A stretch of DNA of 64,000 nucleotides from Penium margaritaceum (lineage: Eukaryota; Streptophyta; Zygnematophyceae; Desmidiales; Peniaceae): assembly GCA_023375785.1 (NCBI GenBank), contig SZWC01001510.1:1-64000 (forward strand), read 5' to 3'. Below the pieces are notes generated by a model. That model made no database searches. It saw nothing but the letters and a program-made list of their open reading frames with translations, and was not told where the DNA came from. This document shows, piece by piece, positions 32,760-43,253 of the stretch. How positions within the stretch are numbered: position 1 is the first letter of the stretch; the number at the start of each line of letters is the position of its first letter. A program made the translations under genes and the position numbers.

Positions 32760-33604
32760 ATGACGACACCTGTGATGCTCTTCCTCTAACAGGTAAACAG
32801 TGGGATGTCAAAGTTCTTAAGGTTTGGTTTTTCCTTGTGGAAATGGCAATTTAAGATTATCATGAGGATGCGTTGTTACTTGAAGATATTCCTTGGAGAA
32901 GAGCTTAAACCTCTTAAAATAGATGCTAAACATGAAGCGTGGAGTGTCAAAAATGACATGGCGCTTGTATTTCTTGTGACATCACTGCACGAGTTATAGC
33001 ATGTCCATTTCCAAGGTATCACACATGCATCAAAGGCTTATGAGAAGGTTGCACGTATATGTTACGGCTCTTTCAAATCGCAATTGTATCCTTCAAAAGC
33101 TGATTTGGATGAGGATGAGTGAGAGAGAGTCGATTCCGGACTTCTTGTTGAAGTTCGAAGGAAGACTGCAGTAAATGACCCAAAAGAACTGGGAAATCAA
33201 CACCAACATGTAGGTCATGATCCTTCTCATGGCGCTTCCTGAAAGCTGGGATCCTCCGATCACCGTCTTTGGTTGTTGGAAGGAGGAGGATTTGACGTAT
33301 GAGGAGGTATTCGAGTACGTGCACAACGAGGCCATGCGTTGTAGCGGTAGTGAGGCTAACATTTCAGCCTATGCCGCACAATATGGTGATCATAGCAACA
33401 ACTCCTCTTCTCGTCAGATAGGCTGTACAAGCAGAGGCGGTGGAGGAAAAGACAATAGTGGCGGTGGAAAGAGTTCAAAGCGTACTGGAAAGTACCATGA
33501 TTATGGCAAGCCTACACACTCGGCAAGGAAGTGCAGGACTCCCAAGAAGGAAGACGGAGATCATGGTGGTAGATATAAGGGCAAAAAAAGGATAAGAAGA
33601 AGTT
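32760..33604 (+). pseudogene. C2 gag
   Basis: Starts at ATG 32760 (MTTPVM). The UBN2-like core is NFSLWKWQFKI-like (GFSLWKWQFKIIM), and later the frame ILLMALPESWDPPITVFGCW and YEEVFEYVHNEAMR is open (33217-33600). The knuckle region reads YHDYGKPTHSARKC. Against a CX2CX4HX4C knuckle, both leading Cys positions are Tyr, as expected from G-to-A changes. Multiple stops lie in the first half. Confidence 0.85.
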
Positions 33605-34990
33605 GATGAACACGATGGCTGAGAGCGAATCGGCAACCAAGGAAACAAAACTGCTCAAGCGTGGAGCCTACGGGCATGACTCTCGCAGGAACCACCACTC
33701 TTCAAGTGAGAAGGATGGGTTCATCTCCATTAGGGACACTGAACGTCGCTTCAGGTGTGCGAACAGTAGCCATGTCCATGCGTAAAACGAGGGAGATAAG
33801 TTGATCAGCATTAACGTGAACGGTGCTAAAAAAGACCTGAAGCTGGAGAACTTCATCTACATGCTGTCTTTTGCGGCAGACCTCTCGTCAGTATCCAATA
33901 TCACGAACCACGACATGACAGATGTCTTTACGGCGGAGGAGGCCGTAATTGTCAAGAACAAGGACATCAAGATCTCCTATCCCAAGGAGAGTCTTGTGGC
34001 ATAGATCCCAATAGCTGATGGACTCTACGTACTACACACCAAAACCCTTGAAAGTACAAATGAGGGACATGTGGCGGTTGAAGAGCCCAAGTCTCCAAAG
34101 CCTGATGTTGCACTACAAGCCGTCACCATGACAGCCACCTCCACTGATAGAGATAATGAGCTCTGGCACAAGCGGTTTGGCCATGTGGCCAACAGCACGC
34201 TACAAGCTATGCATCAAGACGAAGTGGTTCATGGGATGGAGGGATGCAAGGCCAAAGATGAGGGAAAGTGCAAGAAGCTATGTGAGCCATGCTTCCAAGA
34301 CAAGGCAAAAAGAAAGCCCTTTGAGCGTAATGGGCAACGTGCAGCAGCAATCTTGGACCTCACTGACTCTGATATGTGCGGATCATTCCACACCGCTTCG
34401 AACGACGGTAGCAAGTATTTCTTGACCTTCATTGATAAGTACACTCGCAAGATGTGGATCTACTTCCTCTAGAGAAAGGGAGAGGTCAAGGAGAAGCTGC
34501 AAAAGTTTGTCGCGATGGTAGAGCAGTAGACAAGCAAGAAGGTCAAGGTACTACGCACGGACAACGGTGGTAAGTACGAGATGTGCAAAGGCTGGTTGAG
34601 CCAACACAGCATCAACCACCAGACCACCATGCCTTACACCCCCAGAGTAATGGCGTTGCCAAGTGAATAAATCAGACTATCCTTGGTATCACACAAAGTA
34701 TACTCTTCGACGCCAAACTTCCAACTCGCTTCTGGGTTGAAGCTGCAAGAACTGCTTCCTACCTTGTGAATCTCACTCCAGCAGCCGCACTTAAAAGGCG
34801 TGGTAAGAAACAGCAAGAAAAGCAGCTCTTGACGCCACAGGAGGCTTGGTAAGACAAGAAGCCAGATGCTTGACACTTCAGGGTCTTTGGCTATACTGCC
34901 TGGGCAAAGGTCGAAGGAGGAGAAGGAGGTGGCAAGCTGGATGCACGCGCTTGAAAGTGTGTAATGGTCAGATACGCCTCTGCACACAAG
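33605..34990 (+). pseudogene. C2 protease region and integrase
   Basis: A decayed protease region (ITNHDMTDVFTAEEAVIV) precedes the integrase zinc site WHKRFGHV...CKKLCEPC (34164 onward). Catalytic-core motifs LTDSDMCGSFH, FLTFIDKYTRKMWIYFL and RTDNGGKYE follow, then TTMPYTPR and ILGITQSILFDAKLP. TAGs at Trp and Gln positions and frameshifts break it. It is interrupted at 34990 by the solo LTR P7. Confidence 0.88.
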
Positions 34991-35727
34991 TGTTGGATCT
35001 GGAGGAGAGAGGGACCCTTGGAGCAACAAGCATGTGTGATTGGAAGGGCATCACTTGTGCTAGAGAATGGTTATACAATCACTCAAAATCATGGAATACA
35101 TATAGAGCTAGAGCTTGGGCAAGTCAGCCCTCTCACAAGCCACACCAGTTAGCCATGGAGGCTAAGGCTCACACACTAGAGTCCATAATCTCACACAAGG
35201 GGGGAAATCATCCTAGCAATCAGGCTGACCACTCACATACGCCCTAGAGAGCTAGAGAATGATCTCATGAAACACTCCTAGTGGTCACATAACCCACAAA
35301 CCCATGGAGAATCGCCATGTGTCCATGGCTAGCACACAAGGATCTCATCTCACCTAAAAAGTAATGAGAGGTACCTTTTTCCTAGTCAGCACACTCAAAC
35401 AAGGCAATCCAAGAATCTAGGACCTTCTTGGATATTTCACCCATCAGATCTTGACCCTGGATCTCTTGCCTTTTTCTTTTCTCAGGCTAAGGCATGGAGC
35501 CATCGCCCACGGTCACCCGGATATCGGCGCTCGATGACCTCGAAACTACGAAAATTCATATCTCCCAATCCGACCGTTCGATCGGCCTCAAACTTGGAAC
35601 GTAGACATTATTCCACCTGATCTTTCCAATAATGAAGTCGGATTGACAATCAGAGCTAGCGTCTGGTAGTTTCCTGGAACTTGCTCTTGTGGACCTGAAA
35701 CTCAGCCGGATGGCTCCCTTCCCAACA
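34991..35727 (-). repeat. P7 solo Copia-P LTR (737 bp)
   Basis: TGTTGGATCTGGAGG to CTTCCCAACA, flanked by ACAAG (34986-34990) and ACAGG (35728-35732), a target duplication with one mismatch. The Copia-C frame is continuous across it when compared with C3. There is no internal sequence, so this is a solo LTR. Confidence 0.9.
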
Positions 35728-35954
35728 ACAGGGCGTATAGGCTTTGGGACCAAGCGGCTGTAAACCTTATCTGGAACTGAGATGTGGAGTTTGACGAAAG
35801 GACGCTCTTCAAGGGAGGGTCACACTCTGTCCATGCTCCCAAACTAGGAGACTGGGTTGTGTTGCTCGAGTCGGGTGATCACGCACCTAAGAACTGGTAG
35901 ATGGTGGTAGTGAAGGATGTTATTGGTCGGACAGAGGTTGTGCAGGCTGACACA
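35728..35954 (+). pseudogene. C2 pol linker fragment between P7 and P6
   Basis: Resumes Copia-C after P7: AYRLWDQAAVN-like, DVEFDERTLFKGGS, then SGDHAPKNW and VVVKDVIGRTEVVQADT. C3 has the same block (YRHWDQAAGKLITSRDVEFDE...VQADT), which places it between integrase and RT. It is cut at 35954 by P6. Confidence 0.85.
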
Positions 35955-36686
35955 TGTTGGATCTGGAAAGAGGGAGTCTTGGAGCAGCGAGCATGTGGGA
36001 ATGGAAGTGCATCACTTGTGCTGAAGAATGGTTGTTCAATCACTCAAAATGATGGAGTACATATAGAGCTAGAGATTGGGCAAGTCAGCCCTCTCACAAG
36101 CCACACCACAGCCATGGAAGCTAAGGCTCACACACTAGAGTCCATAATCTCACACAAGGGAGGAATTCAGCCTAGCAATCAGGCTGACCACTCACACACG
36201 ACCTAGAGATCTAGAGAATGCTCTCATGGCACACTCCTAGTGGTCACATAACCCACAAATCCATGGAGAATCGCCATGTGTCCATGGCTAGCACACAAGG
36301 ATCTCACCTCACCTAAAAGATAAGGAAAGGTACCTTTATCCTAGTCAGCACACTCTGACAAAGCAATCCTAAGACCAAGGAACTTTTTGGATATTTCTCC
36401 CATCAGGTCTTGACCCTGGACCTCTTGCCTTTTTCTTTTCTGTGGCTAAGGCATGGAGCCATCACCCATGGCCACCCAGACATCGACGGTCCATGACCCC
36501 CGAAACTTCAAAACTTTATGTCCCAATCCGACCGTTGGATCGGCCTCAAACTTGGACTGCAGACATTTTACCACCTGATCTTTCCAATGGTGAAGTTGGA
36601 TCGACAATCGAAGTAGGCATCTGGTACTTTCCTGGAACTTGCTCCTGTGGACCTGAAACTCAGCCAGATGGCTCTTTTTTCCAACA
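35955..36686 (-). repeat. P6 3' LTR (732 bp)
   Basis: TGTTGGATCTGGAAAG to TTTTCCAACA, then the polypurine complement ATCTCCCACTTTGCC. The left flank is ACACA (35950-35954). Confidence 0.9.
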
Positions 36687-38767
36687 ATCTCCCACTTTGC
36701 CGCAGTCAGAGTGGGCAGAGTCCACATGCCTCCATGCAAAACTGCTACTTCTCACGGGTCACTGGCTTGGTGCAGAAATCAGCGACCTGCTTGCTAGTTG
36801 GAGTAAACTCCAACTTGATAGCACCCTCTTGTACCATATTCCTGATGAACTGATATGCAATATCAATGTACTTGGTGCGTGCATGGTGCTCAGGATTCTT
36901 GGTGAGTGCAATTGTGCTCTGGTTTTCGACGCGCACAGGAACTGGAACTGCTACACTCCCATCTATCTCTGCCATAAGACGCTGAAACCAAACTGCTTCT
37001 TTGGGTCCAAAGTTGAGAGAGACGTACTAAACTTCCATACTTGAGGTGGCCACGACCGCCTGCCGCTTGCTGCACCAGCTGATGGCTCCACCATTCATGA
37101 GGAACACATGTCCAGAGATGGACTTACGGTCCTTAGGGTTTGTAGCCTAACCTGTGTCTGTGTAGCCTATGATGCTATTGTCGTTGCCGTTGTAGGTGAT
37201 GTCGATGTTGATGGTTCCAACAAGGTAGCGGAAGATCCGCTTCACTGCCTTCTGGTGCTCAGGTCCGGGGCTTGCCATGTACTGGCTCACAGCGCTAACA
37301 GCTTGTGCGAGGTCCGGCCTGGTTGCCACCAGAAGGTACATGAGGCTACTGACGACGCTCTGGTACTTCTGCCGCTCAGCTGCATTCGCTTCTCGATTAA
37401 AGCTCATGAGGTACTCACGCGTCTCCAGCAGCGTGCCGATGGGTTCTGCCATGCCAAACCGCTGTAAAACCTTTGATGTAGCGGCTCTGCTGCAGTGAGA
37501 GAGAGCGTGACTTGCGGTCACGCGTGATCTCGATACCGAGGAAGTATGATGCCTCCCCGAGATCAGACATGTGGAAGCACTCCTGCATGGCTTCCTTGAA
37601 CTCCTGTAGTGCAGACATGCTGTTGGAAAGGAGGAGCATGTCATCCACATAGACAATGATGATGAGGATCTCCTGCTCATGCTGCCAGCGATACACGCTA
37701 TAGTCACACTCGGTGTGCTCAAACCCCAAGCACTGCAACGCCGCATCCAGTTTCTGGTTCCAAGCACGTGACGCTTGCTTGAGGCCATACAGCGACTTCT
37801 GCATCTTGCAAACCAGGTGCTCCTGGCCATCCATGACAAACCCCTCCGGTTGCTCCATGTAGATCTCTTCCTCCAAGTCACCATTCAAGAATGCCGTCTT
37901 GACATCCATGTGGTGAACCTCGAAGTTCTCAGCTGCTGCATAAGAGAGGAGCGTGCGCACAAAGGCAAACTTTGCAACAGGGGCAAACGTTTCTGTCTAG
38001 TCGATGCCCTCCTGCTACGAGTAGCCCTTGGCGACCAGCCTTGCCTAGTACTTTTCAAGATTACCATCTGCTCCCCGCTTCTTCTTGAACACCCACTTGC
38101 ACTTGATCACCTTACGTCCAGGTGGCTGCTCAGTCAGTTCCCACGTACAGTTATCCAGCTGCAACTGTATCTCCTGCTATACGGCTTGCGCCCAATCTAC
38201 TACATCCGGTGAAGCCATGGCCTCCTTGTATGACGTTGGCTCATCTGAATCTGTTATAACTCCAACGTTCATATGTTCTGGTTTCTACAGCATCCAGAAA
38301 TGGCCGCACTCACCAGGCTTGTAACGCACCCTGAGAGGGTACCTCCGACCTGGTATTGGAACGTTAGCAGGTGGCTGACGTGGTGCTACTGGCAGAACTG
38401 CTTCTGCTGGTGGTGCTGCATCTCCCTCCTCTGCTTCTGCCAATGAAGCTGCTGTATGTGCTGCATCAGACATGGGAGAGTAGAGTGATTCTCCCACTGT
38501 CATAGTAGAGGAAGGATCGGGAGAAACCAGGTCAGGAAGAATTTCTGCTCCCACTGTGTCGTCAGCTACTGGTTCTGCTGCATCTTCACACTCAATGTTG
38601 GTACCGATGATGTTGCTCTCGTTGAAGAAAACATCCCTGGAGATGATAATGTGGCCTGTATCCCTCTCGTAGAGGCGATACGCCTTGCTTGCCACATCGT
38701 AGCCAATCATCAGCATCTGCGCACTCTTCGCATCCCACTTTTGCCGCTCCTCCTTTGGTACGTGCAT
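36687..38767 (-). pseudogene. P6 RNase H, RT and linker
   Basis: RNase H at 36745-37260 has IALTKNPEHHARTKYID and STSIMEV-like decay at the STEAEY site. RT at 37415-37960 is an open 181-codon frame: [42 protein letters not shown] and ASYFLGIEITRD. TAG and TAA lie in the upstream KARLVAKGYS segment (37985-38067). The linker at 38285-38767 is open and acidic, with LYSPMSDAAHTA and RYPLRVRYKPGE. Best RT in the family here. Confidence 0.92.
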
Positions 38768-39984
38768 CTACGCCTAGCTGCCAAATGCGCGAAGATGACC
38801 CACGCTCTGCTTGTTGCCGAACCACGCCTCGTAGGGCGTCATCTGCTCTTAGACCTTGGTTGGACTGCGGTTCTTGATGTAGACCGCAGTGTAGATGGCT
38901 TCAGCCCAGAAGTCGTAGGTCAGCCGGGCCGCATGCAGCATGGAGCGCGCCGACTCCACAATGGTACGGTTAGCGCGTTCTATTACACCGTTCAGCTGCG
39001 GTGAGTACGGCGTGGTACGCTCCGCCTTGATGCCTGCTGCTGTGAGGTAGTCTTGGAACTCCTTGCTGAGGTACTTTCCACTGCGGTCGCTGCGCAACAC
39101 CTTGATCTTCTTGCGAGTCTGGTTCTCCACCATGGCCTTGAATTCCTTGAACCTATCAAATTATTGGTCCTTGGAAGAAAGGAAATACACAGCAGTGTAA
39201 CGGCTGAAATCATCAATGAAGGTGAGAAAATACCTAGAGCCTCCAAAGCTCTGGGTCTGCACCGGTCCGCACAAGTCCGTGTGGACCAGCTCCAACACCT
39301 CTTTTGCACACTCCCCTGCTCCAGAGAATGCCTCACGGTGTTGCTTCCCTCCAAACAGCCGATGCATAACTGTTGCTCAAAGTTAGATATGGTAGGCAGG
39401 TCACGCACCATGAGCTTTGCTTGAAGCTGCTGCAAGGTGCGCATTCCGATGTGGCCGTAGCGCGCATGCCAGATCTCACCATCTGTCGCCTGCACCACTG
39501 TTGCAAGACTCTGCTCACGCGGGATCTTGGTCGCCCCCAGCAGGTACATGTCGCCCTCCTTCACCGACTTGGCTAACTCCTCTCCTGTTTCCTTGTCGAG
39601 GATGTAGCCAAAATCATTGTCTAAAATGACGCGCAGTCCTGTGTTGGTGAGAGATGACACTGGGAGAAGGTTGAACGCAGCATCAGGCACATACAGCACG
39701 CCATGGAACACTCCGACTTCAATGCCACGCGGGGTCTCCAACCACATCTCCACAATCCCAATCCCCTCAGCATACACCACCCGATTATCACCCAAAGCAA
39801 TCGGATAGGGAGGAATGGAGAGCAGCTGCGTGAAATACTCCTTGTGGTGCGTCAGACTCTTGGTACACCGCAAGTCCTTGTAGTACGCCAGATCCGCCTT
39901 TTCCTTCTCCGACATGTCAGATTTTGCCATGAAGAGGTGGTCGCGCACCTCCTTGGCGACGTTCATGTTGCCAAAATGGCACAT
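38768..39984 (-). pseudogene. P6 integrase and protease
   Basis: Protease (39700-39984) starts MCHFGNMNVAKEVRDH. The active-site region reads YKDLRCTKSLTHHKE where less damaged copies have DSG, so two active-site residues are lost. Integrase has HARYGHIGMRTLQQLQ, a frameshift after [38 protein letters not shown] and [15 protein letters not shown], then IKNRSPTKV and a TAG. Confidence 0.88.
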
Positions 39985-40926
39985 GCCAGTCTGGTTTTGC
40001 TGTTGCTTTTGCTGTTGCTGATGTTGCTGTGACTGCTGCTGCTGTTTCTATGGAGATATCTACTTTTGCTGCTACTGCTGCTGCTCCTTCTGGTCCCTCT
40101 TGAACTTGAAGCACTCTTTCTTGTAATGCGCCTCTTTCTGGTAATAGTGGCACTTTCCCTTCTTCTTCCTTCTCTGCTGCCCGGACTGCTGCTGTTGCTG
40201 GTTGCGTGAGCCTATGGCCATGAAAGCTGCTTCACTGCTGCTGCTGCCGCCATTGCGCTTTGCTGCATTGCGACGCAGTTCTACCTGCACCAAGTGCGTG
40301 CAGATGAAGTCGACGTCGAGAGTTGGCTGGCACTCCAACGTCTCTCACACCGTGTCATAGCTGGTTGGGAGTCTCCTCAGCAAGAGGAGGATGAAGCGCA
40401 TCTCTTCCACAGAGTTGCCGGCCACTCCCAAGTGCTTCGCAAGCTCCTTTGTCTTGTCCAGATACGCCTCCATCCCTTCACCACCCTGCATTTTCAGCGC
40501 CATCATCTTTTCCTCCAAAAGCATGAGGAATGGAGGATCCTTGCTCTCTTTCTTCTTACACAACGTGTCCCACCTCTCCTTTGCAGTAGCCTTGTCACTC
40601 ACGTACTGAAGATGCGGGTTGGAGATGGTGTTGACAAGCAACCTGTAGGCCTGCATGTCCTTCATCCACTCCTCATACGCCGCCGGTACAACTACAGAAG
40701 AACCCGCATCAAGTGCACCCTTTTGCGGCGTCTTACCCGCCACCACCTGCGCTGCGGTGATGCCTTTTGCCTGTGGAACTGGAGCCGGCTCGTCGCCGCT
40801 CACCACCCCCCACAAGCCCCTCTCCTCCGAAAGGAGGCGGGTACGGATCTTCCAAAACGTGAAGTTGGCGCGTCCCTTCAGCCTCTCCAAAGGCTGGGCT
40901 GCTGTTACAACGCCAGTTGCTGCCCT
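39985..40926 (-). pseudogene. P6 gag, start codon lost
   Basis: The usual ATGGCAGC start is AGGGCAGC at 40926-40924, so initiation at the family start is lost. The rest is open to about 40345: FWKIRTRLLSEERGLW, LLVNTISNPHLQYVSDKATA, MMALKMQGGEGMEAYLDKTK. After a 1-nt shift come VQVELRRNAAKRNGGSSSSEA, a Gln tract and the knuckle CHYYQKEAHYKKEC, in which the second Cys is Tyr. Confidence 0.88.
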
Positions 40927-41510
40927 TTGGAGCCTTGGTGATGCTCAGCGCTGCCCTTGGATGGCGACGCTACCCCTGCTTCTGCTGCTGCTTCTGCCAG
41001 AAATCTGTCTGACAAAAAATAGACTCTAGATGCCAGCAGACTAGGAATTACGAAAAACAGAGCTCACCTCTGAAAACTTCAGCTCAAAACCTTTGAGATC
41101 GACTCATAAAACAGGGTCATGAACAGAGGATTTTTTGAGATATGCCCTTTTGAAAACATGGTATGCTTCTGCTCCTACTCCAGCTCACACCAGCCAGCTT
41201 GTAAACGGCGTTCTCCCAAACAAAATCAATGGAATGCAAATATGTTTGCAATAATGAAAAGCTTAGGAAAAATACTACAATTCGCATGTGCCACTTTTTA
41301 AATTTGACAAGAAAACGAGAGAGTTATGGTCATCACAAGGCGATAGTCTTACTCATAGAGAAGAGTGTAGCCCTCGCCGACCTCGTTTAGAGCATAACTC
41401 TCAATCCGACCGTTAGATCTTTGCAATCTTGGACTTGTTGCAAAAGCTTGTCTCTTGAACTTGAAGATCCAGTGGTCGATCATCAAATCTGGTGAAGGTT
41501 TCACCCCAAC

Positions 41511-41572
41511 CCGTCACTCTCAAAGTGACGGCTTGTGCTGGCTGAAAGTGGCAGAACTTGGCTCTGATACCA
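41511..41572 (-). promoter_or_regulatory. P6 leader hairpin and primer-binding site
   Basis: The primer site at 41560-41572 is TGGTATCAGAGCC on minus. The perfect hairpin CCGTCACT / AGTGACGG with loop CTCAA lies at 41511-41531. The leader 40927-41510 has no gene. Confidence 0.85.
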
Positions 41573-41575
41573 AAA

Positions 41576-41958
41576 TGTTGGATCTGGAGGAGAGAGGGAG
41601 CCTTGGAGCAGCGAGCATGTGTGATTGGAAGGGCATCACTTGTGCTGAAGAATGGTTGTTCAATCACTCAAAATGATGGAGTACATATAGAGCTAGAGCT
41701 TGGGCAAGTCAGCCCTCTCACAAGCCACACCACTTAGCCATGGAGGCTAAGGCTCACACACTAGAGTCCATAATCTCACACAAGGGAGGAAATCAGCCTA
41801 GCAATCAGGCTGACCACTCACACACGACCTAGAGAGCTAGAGAATGCTCTCATGGCACACTCCTAGTGGTCACATAACCCACAAACCCATGGAGAATCGC
41901 CATATGTCCATAGCTAGCACACAAGGATCTCACCTCACCTAAAAAGTAAGGAGAGGTA
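41576..41958 (-). repeat. P6 5' LTR, truncated (383 bp)
   Basis: Starts TGTTGGATCTGGAGG and matches the other LTRs up to AAGGAGAGGTA, then switches abruptly to Copia-C RT sequence at 41959. The missing part corresponds to the last ~350 bp of the LTR. Confidence 0.88.
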
Positions 41959-42482
41959 GTGGATATGCCTATGACCGTAACTAAGGCTATGAACATGCCA
42001 GATGCAGCCAAATGGAAGGAGGTAGTGGATAGCGAACTCGTATCCATTGAAGAGAACAGAACATAGGTTCTGGTAGAGAGGTCCCCAAACACACACATGG
42101 TGGGGCCAAAATGGATATTGCGGAAAACATTCAAGCAGGATAGTACTGTCCACAAGTACAAGGCAAGAGATGTGGCGAAGGAGTTTTCCTTCATTACGAG
42201 TTGACCTTGGGGAATCTCGTCACCTGTGGCTCCATTAGATCCATGTTGGCCATCACTGCTCTAAAAGATCTTGAGGTCCACCAGATGGATGTCAAGACAG
42301 CTTTCCCCTGCTGGAAGCTAGACAAGGAAGTACTAATGGAAGTACTCGAGGGAGTGAAAGCTCCTGAAGACAAGGTTTGCAAACTTATCAAAGCACTCTA
42401 CGGGCTAAAACAGGCTACAAGGATGTGGTACGAGAAGATGGACGGTTTCATGGCTGGGTTCACCTTCACGCACTGCCAGAAT
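41959..42482 (+). pseudogene. C2 RT N-terminal segment
   Basis: Resumes Copia-C with MPMTVTKAMNMPDAAKWKEV and SIEEN, then VGPKWILRKTFKQDST and KYKARD. After a frameshift it continues as LEVHQMDVKTAFPCWKLDKE and LYGLKQATRMWYEKMDGFMA. It ends at FTHCQN, where the C3 LTR starts, before the YVDD motif. At least one TAG and one frameshift are present. Confidence 0.88.
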
Positions 42483-43253
42483 TGTGAACCCGCCTGAGGA
42501 GACGGTGTAGAAAACAGGTTTTGACACAATGGTTCTCGCCGACCGCTCTTGGTATTACAACCGAGAGATGATATCAACCAGAGAGCCAAGGTTCTACATT
42601 GAGCAGTTCATCGGGAATCACTTCCTTATACTGTCTCCTTAGCACCTGGTCACTTTTGCGACAGGAGTTAACTCCCGGGGCTTAGACCAATCCATGTTTC
42701 TTTAGTGTCTGCCTCTGGTGGACAACTCTGTTTGAAGTCTCAAAGATAAGAACTTTACTCAGTGGCAGGCAACTGACAGATTCGTATAGTCCTAGAGCTA
42801 GCCTCTAGCCTAGGCGCGCAATGGCTCTTTAGATGAGCCACTTTGGGGGTAATCTGGATTGCATCATCCCCCATGCCTACATGGCACTCCCTGTGACCGC
42901 CTAATGGTGCTTGCCACCACGAAGGACCTTGGAATGTTCTAAAATGTCTCTTAGAACCTTTGTATCCCCCTTTTGGTCACAAAGAAATTTGTCACTGGGC
43001 TACGATTTCACCCAGTGACCTCTCGCACCGAAGACTAACTCTAGAATGTCTTAACCACAAGGAGTTGTCCTAGGCAGTGTTTGCTGGCTATGCTATCCAG
43101 GTTAGACCAAGGGGACTTGCTCCAAAGGAGTAGTGCATGCCTTGTCTATATGGACAAGACGCAGGGGAATGACTCCAAGGAAACAGTGCATGCCTAGTCC
43201 GTCCTATGCCTGTCCAAATGTGAGCCATGGACTAGGAGCATATCAGGTCAACA
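42483..43253 (-). repeat. C3 3' LTR (771 bp)
   Basis: On minus it runs TGTTGACCTGATATGC to GGGTTCACA. Its inner start follows the polypurine tract AAGGGAGAGTT. It carries two copies of GGCATGCACT about 60 bp apart, and it aligns with both C1 LTR pieces. Confidence 0.85.

Larger units (their letters stand above)
35955..41958 (-). mobile_element. Copia-P copy P6, best-preserved full-length copy
   Basis: A minus-strand element, 6.0 kb, with a 3' LTR at 35955-36686, complete RNase H-RT-integrase-protease-gag, a leader, a primer site and a 5' LTR truncated at 41958. A deletion at the right junction removed about half of the 5' LTR and roughly 240 bp of C2, so no target duplication remains. It is the best reference in the window for Copia-P domain order. 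Confidence 0.9.
32372..42482 (+). mobile_element. Copia-C copy C2, 5' portion, split by P7 and P6
   Basis: Leader, gag, protease, integrase and the start of RT of a Copia-C element, directly following the LTR it shares with C1. The solo LTR P7 (34991-35727) and the element P6 (35955-41958) interrupt pol. C2 ends at 42482, where the C3 LTR begins in the opposite direction. RT is cut before its YVDD motif. Confidence 0.85.

Noticed and set aside
35955-41958. P6 as an active, intact retrotransposon
   Set aside because: The start codon is lost, the protease active site is changed, frameshifts and stops occur, and half of the 5' LTR is missing.
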